From Phragmites australis (lineage: Eukaryota; Streptophyta; Magnoliopsida; Poales; Poaceae), in the NCBI RefSeq assembly GCF_958298935.1, contig NC_084938.1:26765501-26829500 (forward strand): 64,000 nt of DNA, given 5' to 3'. Position numbers and translations under genes: made by a program. Numbering within the stretch: position 1 is the stretch's first letter; every line of letters starts with the position of its first letter. The notes under the pieces were generated by a model. That model was given only the letters and a program-made list of their open reading frames with translations, was not told where the DNA came from and did no database searches. Below are positions 35,390 through 47,235 of the stretch, in pieces.

Positions 35390-36990
35390 TACCCGAATGG
35401 GAGATTGATGCGAAGGTGATATGTCGTATAGGTAATCGTAGAGATATTTATATTATATCTATATTTATGTACTTTTAAATAATATGTTATTTTAAAAAAT
35501 ATCTATCATTTATATTGATTAGTAAGTATGTGACTTATTCATTGAAGTCTTTGTTGTATTATGATGTTATTCTAAATTGATTCTTGGTCATGTATCATTG
35601 TGATGATTCATAAAATCATCACATGTATTGATTGATGATTACGTTTCACAGATCATAGGTATAGAGATATCAGGTCAATAATGTGGACATTTATGTTAGG
35701 AAATATGATGTTGGATAGACTCACCTTGAGATACTATTAGGATTATTATTTATATGTGTCATCCGTTGTTATCTCAGATAGTATACTGCAAGATCCTTAG
35801 AACTGAGATCGTCATTGATTCCCGAAATATGTAGTGACATATTTTGAGGCTACCAAACGCTATTCCATAACTGGGTAGTCATAAAAGTAGTTTTCGACTT
35901 TATCATGAAATATGTCATGAGGTGTGAGCGATCAAGATAAAATTTGCTCATCTTTGATAATAAGAAAGATATCTCTGACCCCTCGAGGTACTTAGATTGA
36001 GAAAGTATATAGCCATGCCAATATTATTAAAGAGTTAATCATAATAAATTCACTACTTAATCAAGTGAATGGTCAAACTATCACAAAGGTGACACGTATC
36101 TTGCCTTAAGCTTGACTGATATCGTGAGGTGAAGGGATCGATGCATGTGTATATCAAGGCTCAGCCGATATGATCTTTGTGTATACTCGGGAGTCAACAT
36201 GTCCTGCTAGGGACTACTATTGACTTCGGTTTGGAAAGGTTTTTCGAGTCATAGCCGTTTATATATGAACCTAACGGGTCACACACTTAATGAGTTAAAA
36301 CAAAACGTACAAATTAGATTCTTATATGAGTTCAATTGGATTATGATCTATAAGGTATTAAAGTCCTAAAAGGCTTTCAAAGTGGGAGCCCATTCGTGAG
36401 TTCTATATAAAGAGAGGTGTATGATGGGGGCATATCGAGGAGAGCCACTCTGAAACCCTAGCCGTAACCCTCCACAAGATCTCCCAAAACTCTAGCCGCG
36501 CGTGCGGTGCTAGCACATCGGCACTCGGCGATCCTATCCAGTACGTGTGGATAACGTAGAGACATTGCTGCTATTGTGATGCTGATCTTCTTGACGTGAA
36601 GATTGCGATGCTTCTATTCGGTTGGTCGAGGACCTACTCAGCTGGTCGACATACTTGTTTTCCTGGTCGTAGAGCACGACACAACCACTCAGAGCTGGTC
36701 GAGGATATGACAGATCTGCTCGATAAACTGATCAAGAAGTATAACTACCTGCTCAGAGTTGGTCGAGGACTCGGTAGACCTACTCGAGGAATTAGTCGAC
36801 AAGCACGACTACCTGTTTGGAACTGATCGAAGAGTGTGACCACCCGTACGGGGTTGGTCACAGATCTGATCGGGAACCTGCTCAATGAGTTTGACGTACG
36901 ACATTGAATCAGTCTACTCCAACTCTTCTTCTACTGCACTGCGTGTCAGTAATAACGATTTATAATCTCCTACTTATATAGTTTTCCGAG
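35390..36990 (+). mobile_element. LTR retrotransposon terminal repeat (solo or fragment)
   Basis: The text resembles grass Copia LTRs (TATGTAGTGACATATTTTGA, ACTGGGTAGTCATAAAAGTAG, TATCTCTGACCCCTCGAGG). A promoter-like TCTATATAAAGAGAGG lies at about 36401, followed by AAACCCTAGCCG. No second copy or protein was found in the window. Borders and target duplication were not resolved. Confidence 0.5.
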
Positions 36991-37619
36991 TAAATACAGT
37001 AGAAAAAAAAATTAATTTTATACAAGCGTAGCTCACCATGAGCTACTGCCGGAACTTTCCTTTAGTTGGCAGATATGCCAATCAGCTGCACGCACTCACA
37101 CTAGCTTTCTCTGTCGCATCAAGTGCTTGTGGGCTCGACAGTGACCGAGTGAAGCATCCTTGTCTCGGCGCTGTCGCCGCCAGCGAGGTTGCGGCGGACA
37201 CGCACCGGCAGAATTGAAGGCTCGAGATCTGGGCGGCGCCGATGGGAGTAATGAAGCTAGGACAACGACGACAACGGCCTTTGTACGAGATCTTTACGAG
37301 TAGCCAAGCTACTTTGTAGAGGTTAGTCAACTTCATCACCGTCACACGCCAGAGTCTAGCCGTTCGGTCTCGATATTTATCAAGTTAAACGACCTCATTT
37401 GCTCGTGGATACAAATACGCAGAAAAGCTACACATCACTATATCAAAGAAGTGAAATCAGCTTTCCAATCTGTCTGTACTCTGTACAACGTGAAAATACT
37501 CCCACCGACTAGGAATTCATTGTACTTACAACATGAAGACAGCCAATCCCTATACCGACTACTAACTAGCACATTAACTGACTATTCATGTATGAGAGTG
37601 AGAGACTACCGAAGTGTTT

Positions 37620-38020
37620 GGCTCACCGAGCACCAGATCCTCCTTTAAGCGGATGAGCAGCAGTTGTACCGAGCTTGATTGGTTCTTGAAGACTCGGCCA
37701 TTGCGTTCTTACCGGATGTGCCACACCGTCAACACGAACAAGGTGTCAACAAGACCCTCTTCTGCAACGGTTTCCTGACCTGAAACCTCCAATCCTGCAA
37801 ATATCTGGTGTCACATTGAAAGGAGCATGGACAACCAACCAACCAACTGAAGGGTGTTCCACCAGAGTTCCTTGGCATACGGGCATGAGACGAAGATGAG
37901 ATCACAGGTTTCAAGCGCTTGATCACAGAGCAGACAGTTGCGTGCGTCTCGAGGCCGTGACGCGCAGACGACGATCAGCAGTCCATAGCCTTCGGTGGAA
38001 GGCAGGTTAAATAATAACTT
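37620..38020 (-). pseudogene. LINE reverse-transcriptase C-terminal fragment (zf-RVT)
   Basis: On the minus strand NCLLCDQALETCDLIFVSCP then AKELWWNTLQLVGW is the zinc-binding domain that closes plant LINE RT proteins. Past a frameshift LTVWHIR and ERNGRVFKNQ continue the same family text. Stops and frame changes make it dead. The flanking 36990-37620 has nothing else I can assign. Confidence 0.65.
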
Positions 38021-38091
38021 CACTTTTATCGACTTAAGCTCCACCAAAACACAAGACATATTCATCAAAGAGAGATTTAGGGTCTCAATTA

Positions 38092-38316
38092 CTCCCTCCC
38101 TTATCAAATGTAATATATGTCCTTTAAGAATATGCACCGTAACATACATAAAACTATAAGAATTTATCACATAAAAATGATATCGATAAACTTGTCTTAA
38201 GAAATACTTTCAAATCACTATGTCTTATTTATAAAATTAACTGGTATATATTTTCTCAAATTTGTGTGTTGGAAATCGTGCCGATATCCACGATAAGTAA
38301 AAAAGAACGGATGAAG
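38092..38316. mobile_element. Stowaway-like MITE, 225 bp
   Basis: Begins CTCCCTCCCTTATCAAATG and ends AAAAAAGAACGGATGAAG (inverted: CTTCATCCGTTCTTTTTT), with TA on both sides. AT-rich, non-coding. 38319-38740 to its right is unassigned. Confidence 0.8.
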
Positions 38317-38739
38317 TAAAATCTAAATTATATACCAATGACCATCCCGAATGGAGTCTCTAGAAAACAATCATTTCTCTTGACGGTTATTATTATACGC
38401 TCGCTAAAACCATACTCGTTCGCACATCCAGCCTTACCTAGTGTACACAACACGCACCCGAATTTGGCTTGGTGGGGATGATGGAGCCATTACAAGGCTT
38501 TGGTGACCTAACGACCCCGCCCACCGGAACCTGCTCTCCCCTAAAGATCTAGCCAAAATCTCCAGCCAAATCCAAATCCACTATACCCAAATCCCGCCCT
38601 ATGTGTTCGAATTCACCCCCATCAAGTCTGCAGCAGGTAGTGGCAATCGATTTCGTCCTGGAGACCCTAGTCTCCTAGCAAGCTGCTGATATAGCAACGC
38701 TAAATCCATCGGATCTGCAGCTAGATCTAGCCGAAGCAT

Positions 38740-40440
38740 GTAGGATCGAGAAAGACGACTAGTAGCGGGTGAATAGGAGCCTCACCAATTTCTTTGATGG
38801 ATTATCCCAATCTTTCACCCAACCCATCTCAAAACAAAACTGCGGAAGCTATAATCTGAGATACATAATTAACAACAAACTTTTTCATGAAAACCATAGC
38901 TCTACTTGATGAATCTAAACACTAGGTTCCATTAAAAGCCAATTCTAAGTGTCATCGTTCATAAAAGCTTGCAACTTGATAAAGAAACCCTTAGATCCAA
39001 AGATCAAGACATCATGTGAAGAAACTCTTCAATTTAATGGATCTAGAGGTGGGGGATGGTTCAAGATCAACTCATCTATACATTTTATCCCTATAGCAAC
39101 AAGAAAAATAACTCTAACATGATAAAATATGTAGTTATTCAATAAAAAACAAAAATCATCACAAAAAACAAAAAACTTACAGACTTGCAAGGCAGCCAAG
39201 AGAGGAAATTAGAAGGAGATGAACACAAGCATAAGAATAAACAAGTTCTTCACTGCTTGCAGAGGAACACCCTAATTTTGGAGAATTACAAAATATTTTT
39301 CTAAAAAATCTCTTACCTAAAACATATGCTAAGCACCCTTCTCTCTCTCACTTCTAAAATTCTAGCACACTCTCTCAAATGGTTGGCTCAAGAGGCTAGC
39401 ATAGCCCCTCCCTCTATTTATATGCATTGAGAGCTTCCTTAGTCCATAAGTTTTCTTGTTTCTTCCTTGCCCATTCTTCCAATATACTCCTACCTACAAC
39501 CAAGTGCATTTTTGTCCAACTCTTTCCTCGTCCGTTAAACAGTCGTGGCACCTTCATGACTTAGCTTCGTCTCGATGCAAGCTTCATGATGATATCATGT
39601 GCACTCTACATTCCCACGATTTTAAGGCCAAACCACGAAACTGCATCACATGCGTTTCAAACGTGACTTACCGCCACTTGCTTACACCTCAAGTAAGCCT
39701 CATGATGTCGACATGTGTACTTCGTCTAGCGATCTCGACCGCCGGCAAGTCTCTTCCGCTCTCGGGTCGCCTTGTCACTTGCACACGCATCCCTTTCGCT
39801 TGATTTTGTCAACACGCCATCATCATTCGCATTCTCACGTTTTGCTTGATGTTCACGTGTACAGCTAGGATCACCCTTGACTCCGTCTGAATTCCTTAAT
39901 CGTCTGACACCAAGCACCGTGCTTAGTCCGGATCATCTTGTCATCGACCGTCAAGTTGTATCCATCACCTGCACATCATGAGATAAGCACATACATTTCT
40001 CCAATTCTATCTTCAATTAGTCAAACTCACAAATCTTTGTTGAAAATCTCATCACACAGAAAACGTAAACATCGGATGATCCGGTGTGTGCAATATCTGA
40101 ACACCGGACTATCCAGTATGTACAAGTTATGTCTCCTCCTCTAAAATCCATCTAGAAAAAGCTCCTATGATTCCTTCGATGTTCACAACATCAATAACCG
40201 GACCATCTGGTGTGTACAACTACACCAGACAAGCTATTTTGCAACCTCTCCTACAAAACACTCCGGTGATGTCTCCAGTGTGCACATCCTCAAGCACCGG
40301 ACCATCCGGTGTGCATACATCTCCGTCCTTCTGAAAACTTTCTAGAAAACGATCCGATGAACCCTATGGTGTTCATCACTAGACCATCCAGCGAGTTGAA
40401 ACTCATTTTTTTTTAAGATTGTACTTCTCCTAGAAAATAG
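38740..40440. mobile_element. Second, diverged copy of the ACCGGA-rich repeat type
   Basis: Starts GGATCGAGAAAGACGACTAGTAGCGGGTGAATAGG, comparable with the start of the 17525 block. Like that block it has a 3' part rich in decayed palindromes (CATCGGATGATCCGGTG, ACCGGACCATCCGG, ACCGGACCATCTGG). Copies are far more degraded than in the first block, and there is no tandem array. 39430-39800 has short open frames without domains. Confidence 0.45.
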
Positions 40441-40444
40441 TCCA

Positions 40445-41400
40445 GTGTACACTCAATTGAGAAACTCTTGTTTGGTTAACTGTTTAGAGAGCATTTAAGT
40501 GCAGTTCGGCATGAGCTTTACATTTTCCTGAATGCTAGTTGGTTTCGTGTTGTATTCACAGTTTGTTCTCTGAAAAATGGTGAAGAATTTTTATACAGTT
40601 AAGGAGCAGGGACATTATAAGCTCTGGGCCAGCTGAATTGATAATCAAAGAGCAATAGTTATGCTCAATTATTAATGATATGTTTTTGTTCAATGCTTAT
40701 AAGATCATGTTTATAGATTACTTGCGTATTTGTCCTTCTACTGTTATTGTTGGAATATTATTTCTCATATTGTCACATATTTTACAACTATCCAGAAATC
40801 ATATTCGCATATTTTATTTGTCCTATTTAACCAACATGCGTAATATGATGCTTTTGCTTCAATACATATGTTGTTATCTATTTTTATTTTGATGATAACA
40901 TTTAGGAAATTAAAACTAAATTTGTAAGAAAAACCAAAAAAATGAATTTAGGTTACGTAACCTATTACGTTGTCTCCTATTTAGGAGTATTTAATTATAA
41001 ATATAACTTGACAAGACATCATATTTATAAGAAGATACTTCTAAATTGTCAACATACTTTAGACAGTTCGAGGATATGACTCGAGTAGTAGGTTTTTGTG
41101 CACTTGTATGGTTCTATAGATAATTTTGGTGGTGTCTCCCTATTGTTCTCCGGATGCACACCCTCTCGACTCATTGTCGAGACGTGTATTTGGAGAACAG
41201 CAGAGAGATGCTGTTAAATTTTTTTCTAGAACCGTACAATAGCATGGAAGTCTAATCGGGCCACATATCCTCGAATAGGATTAGGACATATCTTTGCCTA
41301 TTAGAAATTAGCTAGGATTCTTCGCTTTAGATAGGAAATACATCATTTTTTTATAAATTCATATAAAAGTGAATATAATTACTAATACTTATACAATTGT
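40445..41400. other. Unassigned, possibly internal CACTA sequence
   Basis: No gene. 41160-41330 (GAGAACAGCAGAGAGATGCTG, AGAACCGTACAATAGCATGG) looks like decayed transposase text, possibly the 5' part of the CACTA element that ends at 44876, but no left terminus was found. Confidence 0.35.
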
Positions 41401-44400
41401 ATTTGCATATTCGTATATATTAGATATCTGCCAACTTGTCTTCACCAAGATCATCTGATGAAGGACAAGCTCCCAGTAAGACGTGTGCGCAACCAGGTCC
41501 TATTGGAGCAATCGTACAAAGGCCAAGGCACAAGCAAACTGGCAGAGGGACAAGGTTACTGTTACAGAAATCGATGATGACGGCATGTCTACGGAGAAGA
41601 AGGCCCTGCAGAGGTTGCAGAAGATCGTATGCATTAATGCTCGGGAGAGGGTGCCATTGACCCTTTCGAAGCTCTATGACCTCATTGTGACTCAAAAGAA
41701 TGCCTTATTCAATGATGGCATCAGTACATTTCTGGAGTTTCCGGAGAATATGAAGGTGAAGGGTTGTAGGGCTGCTATGAAAATGATCGCCAAACTTTGA
41801 AGAAACCACAAGAGCAAAATTGTGAACAAGTATATGGCAAAATGGTTGGAGCCCTTTAGCAAGTAACCATATATGAAAAGGGAGTATTGGAATGCTTTTG
41901 TGGTGTTGAAAAGCTCAAATGCGTTCCAAATGGAGAGTTTAGCAAAGAAGCAGCTTTAGGTAAAGAACAAGCAGAACCACAACCTGGCACAAGTGTGTAC
42001 GTGGGCAAAAGAGAGAAATGGTAGGCGGGTGATGAAAAGTTTGCAAACGAAGGCCACAAGAATCCTTGGATGTAATTCCTGGGACAATCGCAATCGTATT
42101 TACGAGCGAGTGGTAACCTGTCAGATAGTGAAGAAATCACCTTCAAATCTAGCAAACCGAGTCAATCGCTAAAAAGGTAAAAGAAATAGCAACCAAATCC
42201 ACCAAAGATTCATTTACCAAGGTCAGGGAACATGACGAGCTCTCCATTGCGCTGGAAAACCTTGAGCACCCAGGTCACGTACGAGGCGTGTCCAGTTCTC
42301 AGTGCTAGAAGTTAGGCTTCCTCGAACAAGTCAGGATGTACAAGAAAAGAAAGAGGTCTGGTCCAATTTATGTGCAAGCATTAACCTAGTCAATCATGGA
42401 GAGCGTTTATCAAGACCTCATGCAAAGGCTTGCGTCATGTAGGAGTAGTAAAGCCTCTAGAGAGGTCGAACAACCTTTATTCTCTCAATTCATAGAGCCA
42501 GATACTATAGACCTTATTGATGGACCCACGCCATGCTCTCTGCTCATAAGACCTGGTGACTACCAAATTGAGGTTGCAAAGGGTCAGGTGCATCCAGAGG
42601 TCTAGGTGTTACATACGGTCCTAATACGTTCTGGTTACGCCGTGGTCTTCGTGGATTTTATGCATGGCAATGTTGTGAACACAAATTTGCATGTCCCCCC
42701 AATTATGAGATCCGAAAAGTAGGTCAAACTCGTCTTCAAATGATCCAATAAAAGAGGTGGACATCTTGGTGCACACTGAACTATCTAGGAGCGATACACC
42801 TAACGTTCAAGTTCCCTACCGTAACCTGAGCCTCGAGTTGAGCCAGCTGCGTCGCCTTTGCCCACTCCGCCATCTATAGCTATGGAACCTAAGGACAACC
42901 TAGAGAAGAAGAAGAAGTCCAAGCCAAAGTCCAAGAAGTAGGTGCTGAAGAAGTCCAAGTCTCTGGTAAGGACTCAAGCACTGAGAAGCAAGTGATAGGA
43001 GCAGCTTGGGCCAAGGATAACCCATAATTCCAGCTTGGGAAGCCTTTGTTGATGTCAAATCCACTGCGGAGGGCGGGACAACCTTGTGGCGAGTTGCATA
43101 ATTACTACTTGCAAGGTTGTAAAACGAAGAAGAGTTATGTTGTAATCCAGTATCAAAATCATCACTTCTTGAATGGTGGCAACTACTTCAGTGTGGGCTT
43201 CAATGACTTATACGATCTCTTCAACCTTGATGGCCTAGACGTGGGGTTATTGCGATGCTAGACATTGTAAGTCATTTAAACTAGATGTTCATTAATTCGT
43301 TGTGGGATACTTGGTGCAAGAAACGAGGAAGAAGGAGCCCGTCAGATTCCTTGACCCCCCAAATTATAATGGTTTCTGTGATAGAACCAGAAACGAAATT
43401 CATTGTGGGGTATGTGGCCAGGGCAATGAGCCACTTTTCAAAGGACTACCTGATAGCCATCCACAACACGGATGGTCATTGGATCTTACTGGTCATTACC
43501 CTCAAGTAGAACTTGGTTTGATACCTCGATTCATCAAGACCAGTAGTAAGACGTAAAGGAGAACGAGGACTATGTTACTATACTTTGATCAAACAGATCC
43601 TCGAGAGTAAGTTCTTCATGACTTGAGTTACATATTGAACTTTTAAATTTTTTTCAAATGTTGACTAATGGATCCCTCTTTGTATGTAGGGCTTTTGACA
43701 CGTATATGTGATGTGATCCAAAGTACGATCCAAATAGGCCCCGCACACTGACCCATAAGATCACCTTCACGATAAATGCTAGGAGACATATTTGCAAATA
43801 CTCTAATATTAAATCTTTTTCTTTCAAACTGACATTTTTTTTTCTCCAGTGCCACCAACAACCACCGGGCAATGCTGGCGGCTTCTATGTTACGCGTCAC
43901 ATGCTGCTAGCTATGGTAGCAAAGGATATGAAATCCCCAGATGTAAGATAATTATGTATAATATTTTCATAACTGCTTTTTATTCATTTAATATCTGATA
44001 ATAAAATGATTTTTCTCAAGCTAATTGCATACTTTTTTATTACAATTTTCATTTAGCAGGAGTTCAGCATACCGGGCGGCAACATCGAGGAGTATGCACT
44101 CTTCAACATTCGACGATGGATCGCCTCGTTCATAATGGCAGAAGTCATCTCGTCGAAAGGCGAGTTCCATTGTAGGGAGGTGGTACCCTGACTTGTGTAA
44201 TTTGTGGTTGTACTTTCGACTTATGTATTTTGTAGTTACATTCTTGATGTGGACTTGCATCACATTTTGATAATGTATATATTGATATCTTGTGACTTTA
44301 GTCCCTATAGTGTGGATATCTTGAAATATATGGTGATTATGACATGAATATTATGAGTGATCTCAATCTAAATGTGTACTATCTTGTTTGCAAGAGAAGA

Positions 44401-44876
44401 CGATTGCTAAATTCTGACATTGCTTCAGAATGTAGCCAAAAAACAAGTAAATCCATTCAGGGGATGAGCACATTAGTGACAGGTGAAAATATCACACGTC
44501 ACTAATGATCGAGTCCTAGTTACGGGTGAAATGCATCCGTCACTAATGACTGAATCATCAGTGATAGGTAGATTTTCACCCCATCACTAGAACGTGATCA
44601 TTAGTGATGCGTGAAAACGTCACTAATGATCGAGTCCCAATGACGGGTGGTAAATGCACTCGTCACTAATGACTGGATCATCATTAGTGATTAGTGGTAA
44701 ATACACTTGTCACTTATGACTCTCATTAGTGAGGGGTAATAGGTATGCTCAGATCATATGAGATGCACCTTAGTGACAGGTCTAAATCCGTCACTAATAT
44801 ATCATTATTAGTGACACGATTAAAATGACGAGTGTGAGACCCGCTACTAATGACGGTTACTTATTCTGATGTAGTG
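41400..44876 (+). mobile_element. Decayed CACTA (En/Spm) element, 3' portion
   Basis: Right terminus TTATTCTGATGTAGTG (inverted: CACTACATCAGAATAA) at 44876 is a CACTA end. The last 400 bp is packed with subterminal repeats (GTCACTAATGAC, AGTGACGGG-like) in both orientations. Upstream is a decayed CACTA accessory gene. The following three bases are GAA; no CACTAC end preceded by GAA was found to the left, so the 5' part is missing or unrecognisable. Confidence 0.75.
41420..44191 (+). pseudogene. CACTA-encoded Ulp1-type protease/transposon protein, decayed
   Basis: Fragments in order: VTEIDDDGMSTEKKALQRLQ and NARERVPLTLSKLYDL (about 41560-41690), DGPTPCSLLIRPGDYQIEVA (about 42520), a Lys-rich linker, FSVGFNDLYDLFNLDGLDV (about 43190), the protease His box NTDGHWILLVIT (about 43470), PPGNAGGFYVTRHMLL (about 43858) and a C-terminal EFSIPGG...FIMAEVISSKGEFH. 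This is the order of the Ulp1/C48-domain protein carried by grass CACTA elements. Several stops and frame changes break it. The usual nucleophile Cys in the CGFYV-type motif is Gly here (AGGFYV), so it is doubly dead. Confidence 0.65.
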
Positions 44877-45894
44877 GAAAGCACTCATACCAACTCGGCG
44901 GAAGGGTACGTTCGGAAAAAAAATACCATAACCGTTCTAAAACATTTTAGCTAGGGGTGTCCCAATGAGATGTATTGATATATCCGATCTAAGTTTAAGG
45001 GAAACTTCAAGGATTTGGATCAAAAATCCTGTCGTAAAAAGCCCTTAGCTCGTGGGACGGTAGCTAGATAGATTTTCCTCTCTTCCATTATATTTCTCCC
45101 TCAACGAAATAGTGTAATAAAGCTTATTTTGTTGTGATCCACGCGTGCCCATTAAAGACGCACGGGAAATCGTCGATGCAGCGGCTCGATCGATCGATCG
45201 ACCTACCTCTCAAGGCAAATTAAAGATCCAACAGTCAGACCGATCGTTTGATGCCCACTTTGTTTAACCAGTTTGATAGAGATGCATCGGCCGGGTTCAT
45301 CACTGCATCTTATCTGAATGTACAGTACCTGTCATCTCAACCACTCATCAAGAAACTACGAGCACTACACGGCCAACCGAAGTGCAACCAAGAAGGAGCC
45401 ACAGGGCCAAGAAGGATAACAAACGTGTTAGTCGGCCGCATTGAGCTTGAGGGTTGCGTGCAGGCTGAGCCTGTTGTAATCAGTACTCCTATACAATAGG
45501 ATGAGATAGAGAGGAGAGGCATCAAATGGTAAGATAAAACAAACACGTTTCTTCCTTCCTAATTCTGCTATCCGATCTCAACTCTTGTCTTCATCTCGAT
45601 CTCGCTTGTCGAGACCACCATTCCCGAGGTCGCTCACAGAAACTGATGCACCGGGGTCCCTATCAGAACAGATCTTGAAGAACCACGTGGCATATGTTTA
45701 GTAATCTACTATGGTTCAGTAGTTGTGATAAGTAATTGATTTCTACTGTGTTTAATAGTCTACTCTACTGTATTCAGCGGCTGTGTTCACTATTTGCTTC
45801 GTATTTTGAGGTTGAATTCATGGGCTTTTGGGATTGTATAAATATGGTTACTTATTGTAATTGCGTTGGAGATTATATTATTCTAATTGGAGTT
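44877..45894. other. Intergenic; no gene supported
   Basis: No domain or terminal repeat recognised. A CGATCGATCGATCGA run lies at about 45187. Confidence 0.4.
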
Positions 45895-47231
45895 CACTGC
45901 TATAAAGCCGGTCATATATACCGGTCTATCACTGTTTATATCTAATAGATCGGTAGTGATGGGGTATCACTGCCAGCTCAAGTCATTAGCCGACAATGAT
46001 GCTCTGTTGGGGTATCATTGCCGGGTGAGTCCACCGGTTGTTAGTGATGTCCCGACCTATTAGTGTCAGTTCTAGTCATGCACCAACGGTGATAGTTCGT
46101 TAAGTATCACTGTTGGCCCGTGTTATGAATCAATAGTGATAATATGTATCACTGTTAGCTCACAAGAAGAACCGACAGTGATAACATATGAACAGTGAGC
46201 ACGATCACAGCTGTTCATGGCACGAGCACGAACACAACTAACTATGACATAAGCATGAGCATGACTAATCGACCAAGGTTGATCATGGCACGAGTACCAG
46301 CACGACTGATCGACCACAACACGAGTACAAACAAGCGTGGTCTCAGCTGTGCTCGTGTGTTCATATTTTTCATTTAACTTTCAATTTTATCTGGAGTACA
46401 AGAGTGGTCTAAAAATTCTAAATATTTTATATGCAAATTAGAGCTCACTAGCTACACATTTTAATTGGTTTGATCCAAAAAGCCTAAGCCAATATTTAAT
46501 AAAAATTCTCCAAAGAAGCTTACTAGTGATTTTTATGTTTAAAATAAATTTCCAAAAAACATGAAAAATTAAATAATATTCTTCTCATGTAATGTGCCTC
46601 CTCGTTAGCTTAAAAAGTAGAGGTAGAACATTGAAATCAGACTCTGTATGCAAAAATTATGGTTATTTTACTAAACACTTCACAGATTAGACATAAACTT
46701 TTTCATACAGAGTCAGATGGAGATAAACTTATATAAATATTGTATCCCTTGATGAGATCTATAACTTCAGAGTTGAATTTTTTTCATTTAAGATCATTTA
46801 GATGTCCAAATAGCCATTTAAATGTTTTATTAGAAGAGATCAAAATGATTGATTTTTCTATTATACTTAAGAATGAATGAGCTTTAAGATGGTTAGAGGA
46901 ACCACACGCACGCGGGTCTAATGTCGTGAGAGTCTTGGAACTACACATGCACGAAAAATGGCTTGACTTGTGTTTGGTCAGGTGAAAAATCGTGGGGCTC
47001 AGGTGAAAAAGATATATTTTTTAATATCATTTCGGGTGGATTTCCAGCTAGCTAGAAAATAGCAACACTGCTAGATGAAGTCGCTAGCCAGCAGTGATGA
47101 CCTTTCACTGCCGATTCCAGGGCCGACAGTGATAGTTACCGACTATCATTGTCCGTTGCCCATCATCGGCTCTAAAACCGGCAATGAATAGGGTTTTGGA
47201 GCCGACAGTAAAGCCCTTTTCTATAGTAGTG
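45895..47231. mobile_element. Non-autonomous CACTA element, 1.34 kb
   Basis: Left end CACTGCTATAAAGCCGG and right end CCCTTTTCTATAGTAGTG (inverted: CACTACTATAGAAAAGGG) pair as CACTA termini. The target duplication GTT is at 45892-45894 and 47232-47234. Subterminal repeats are of the type ACAGTGATA / TATCACTG. Its repeats differ from those of the 33665 element, so it is another family. The interior is AT-rich and non-coding. Confidence 0.88.
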
Positions 47232-47235
47232 GTTG

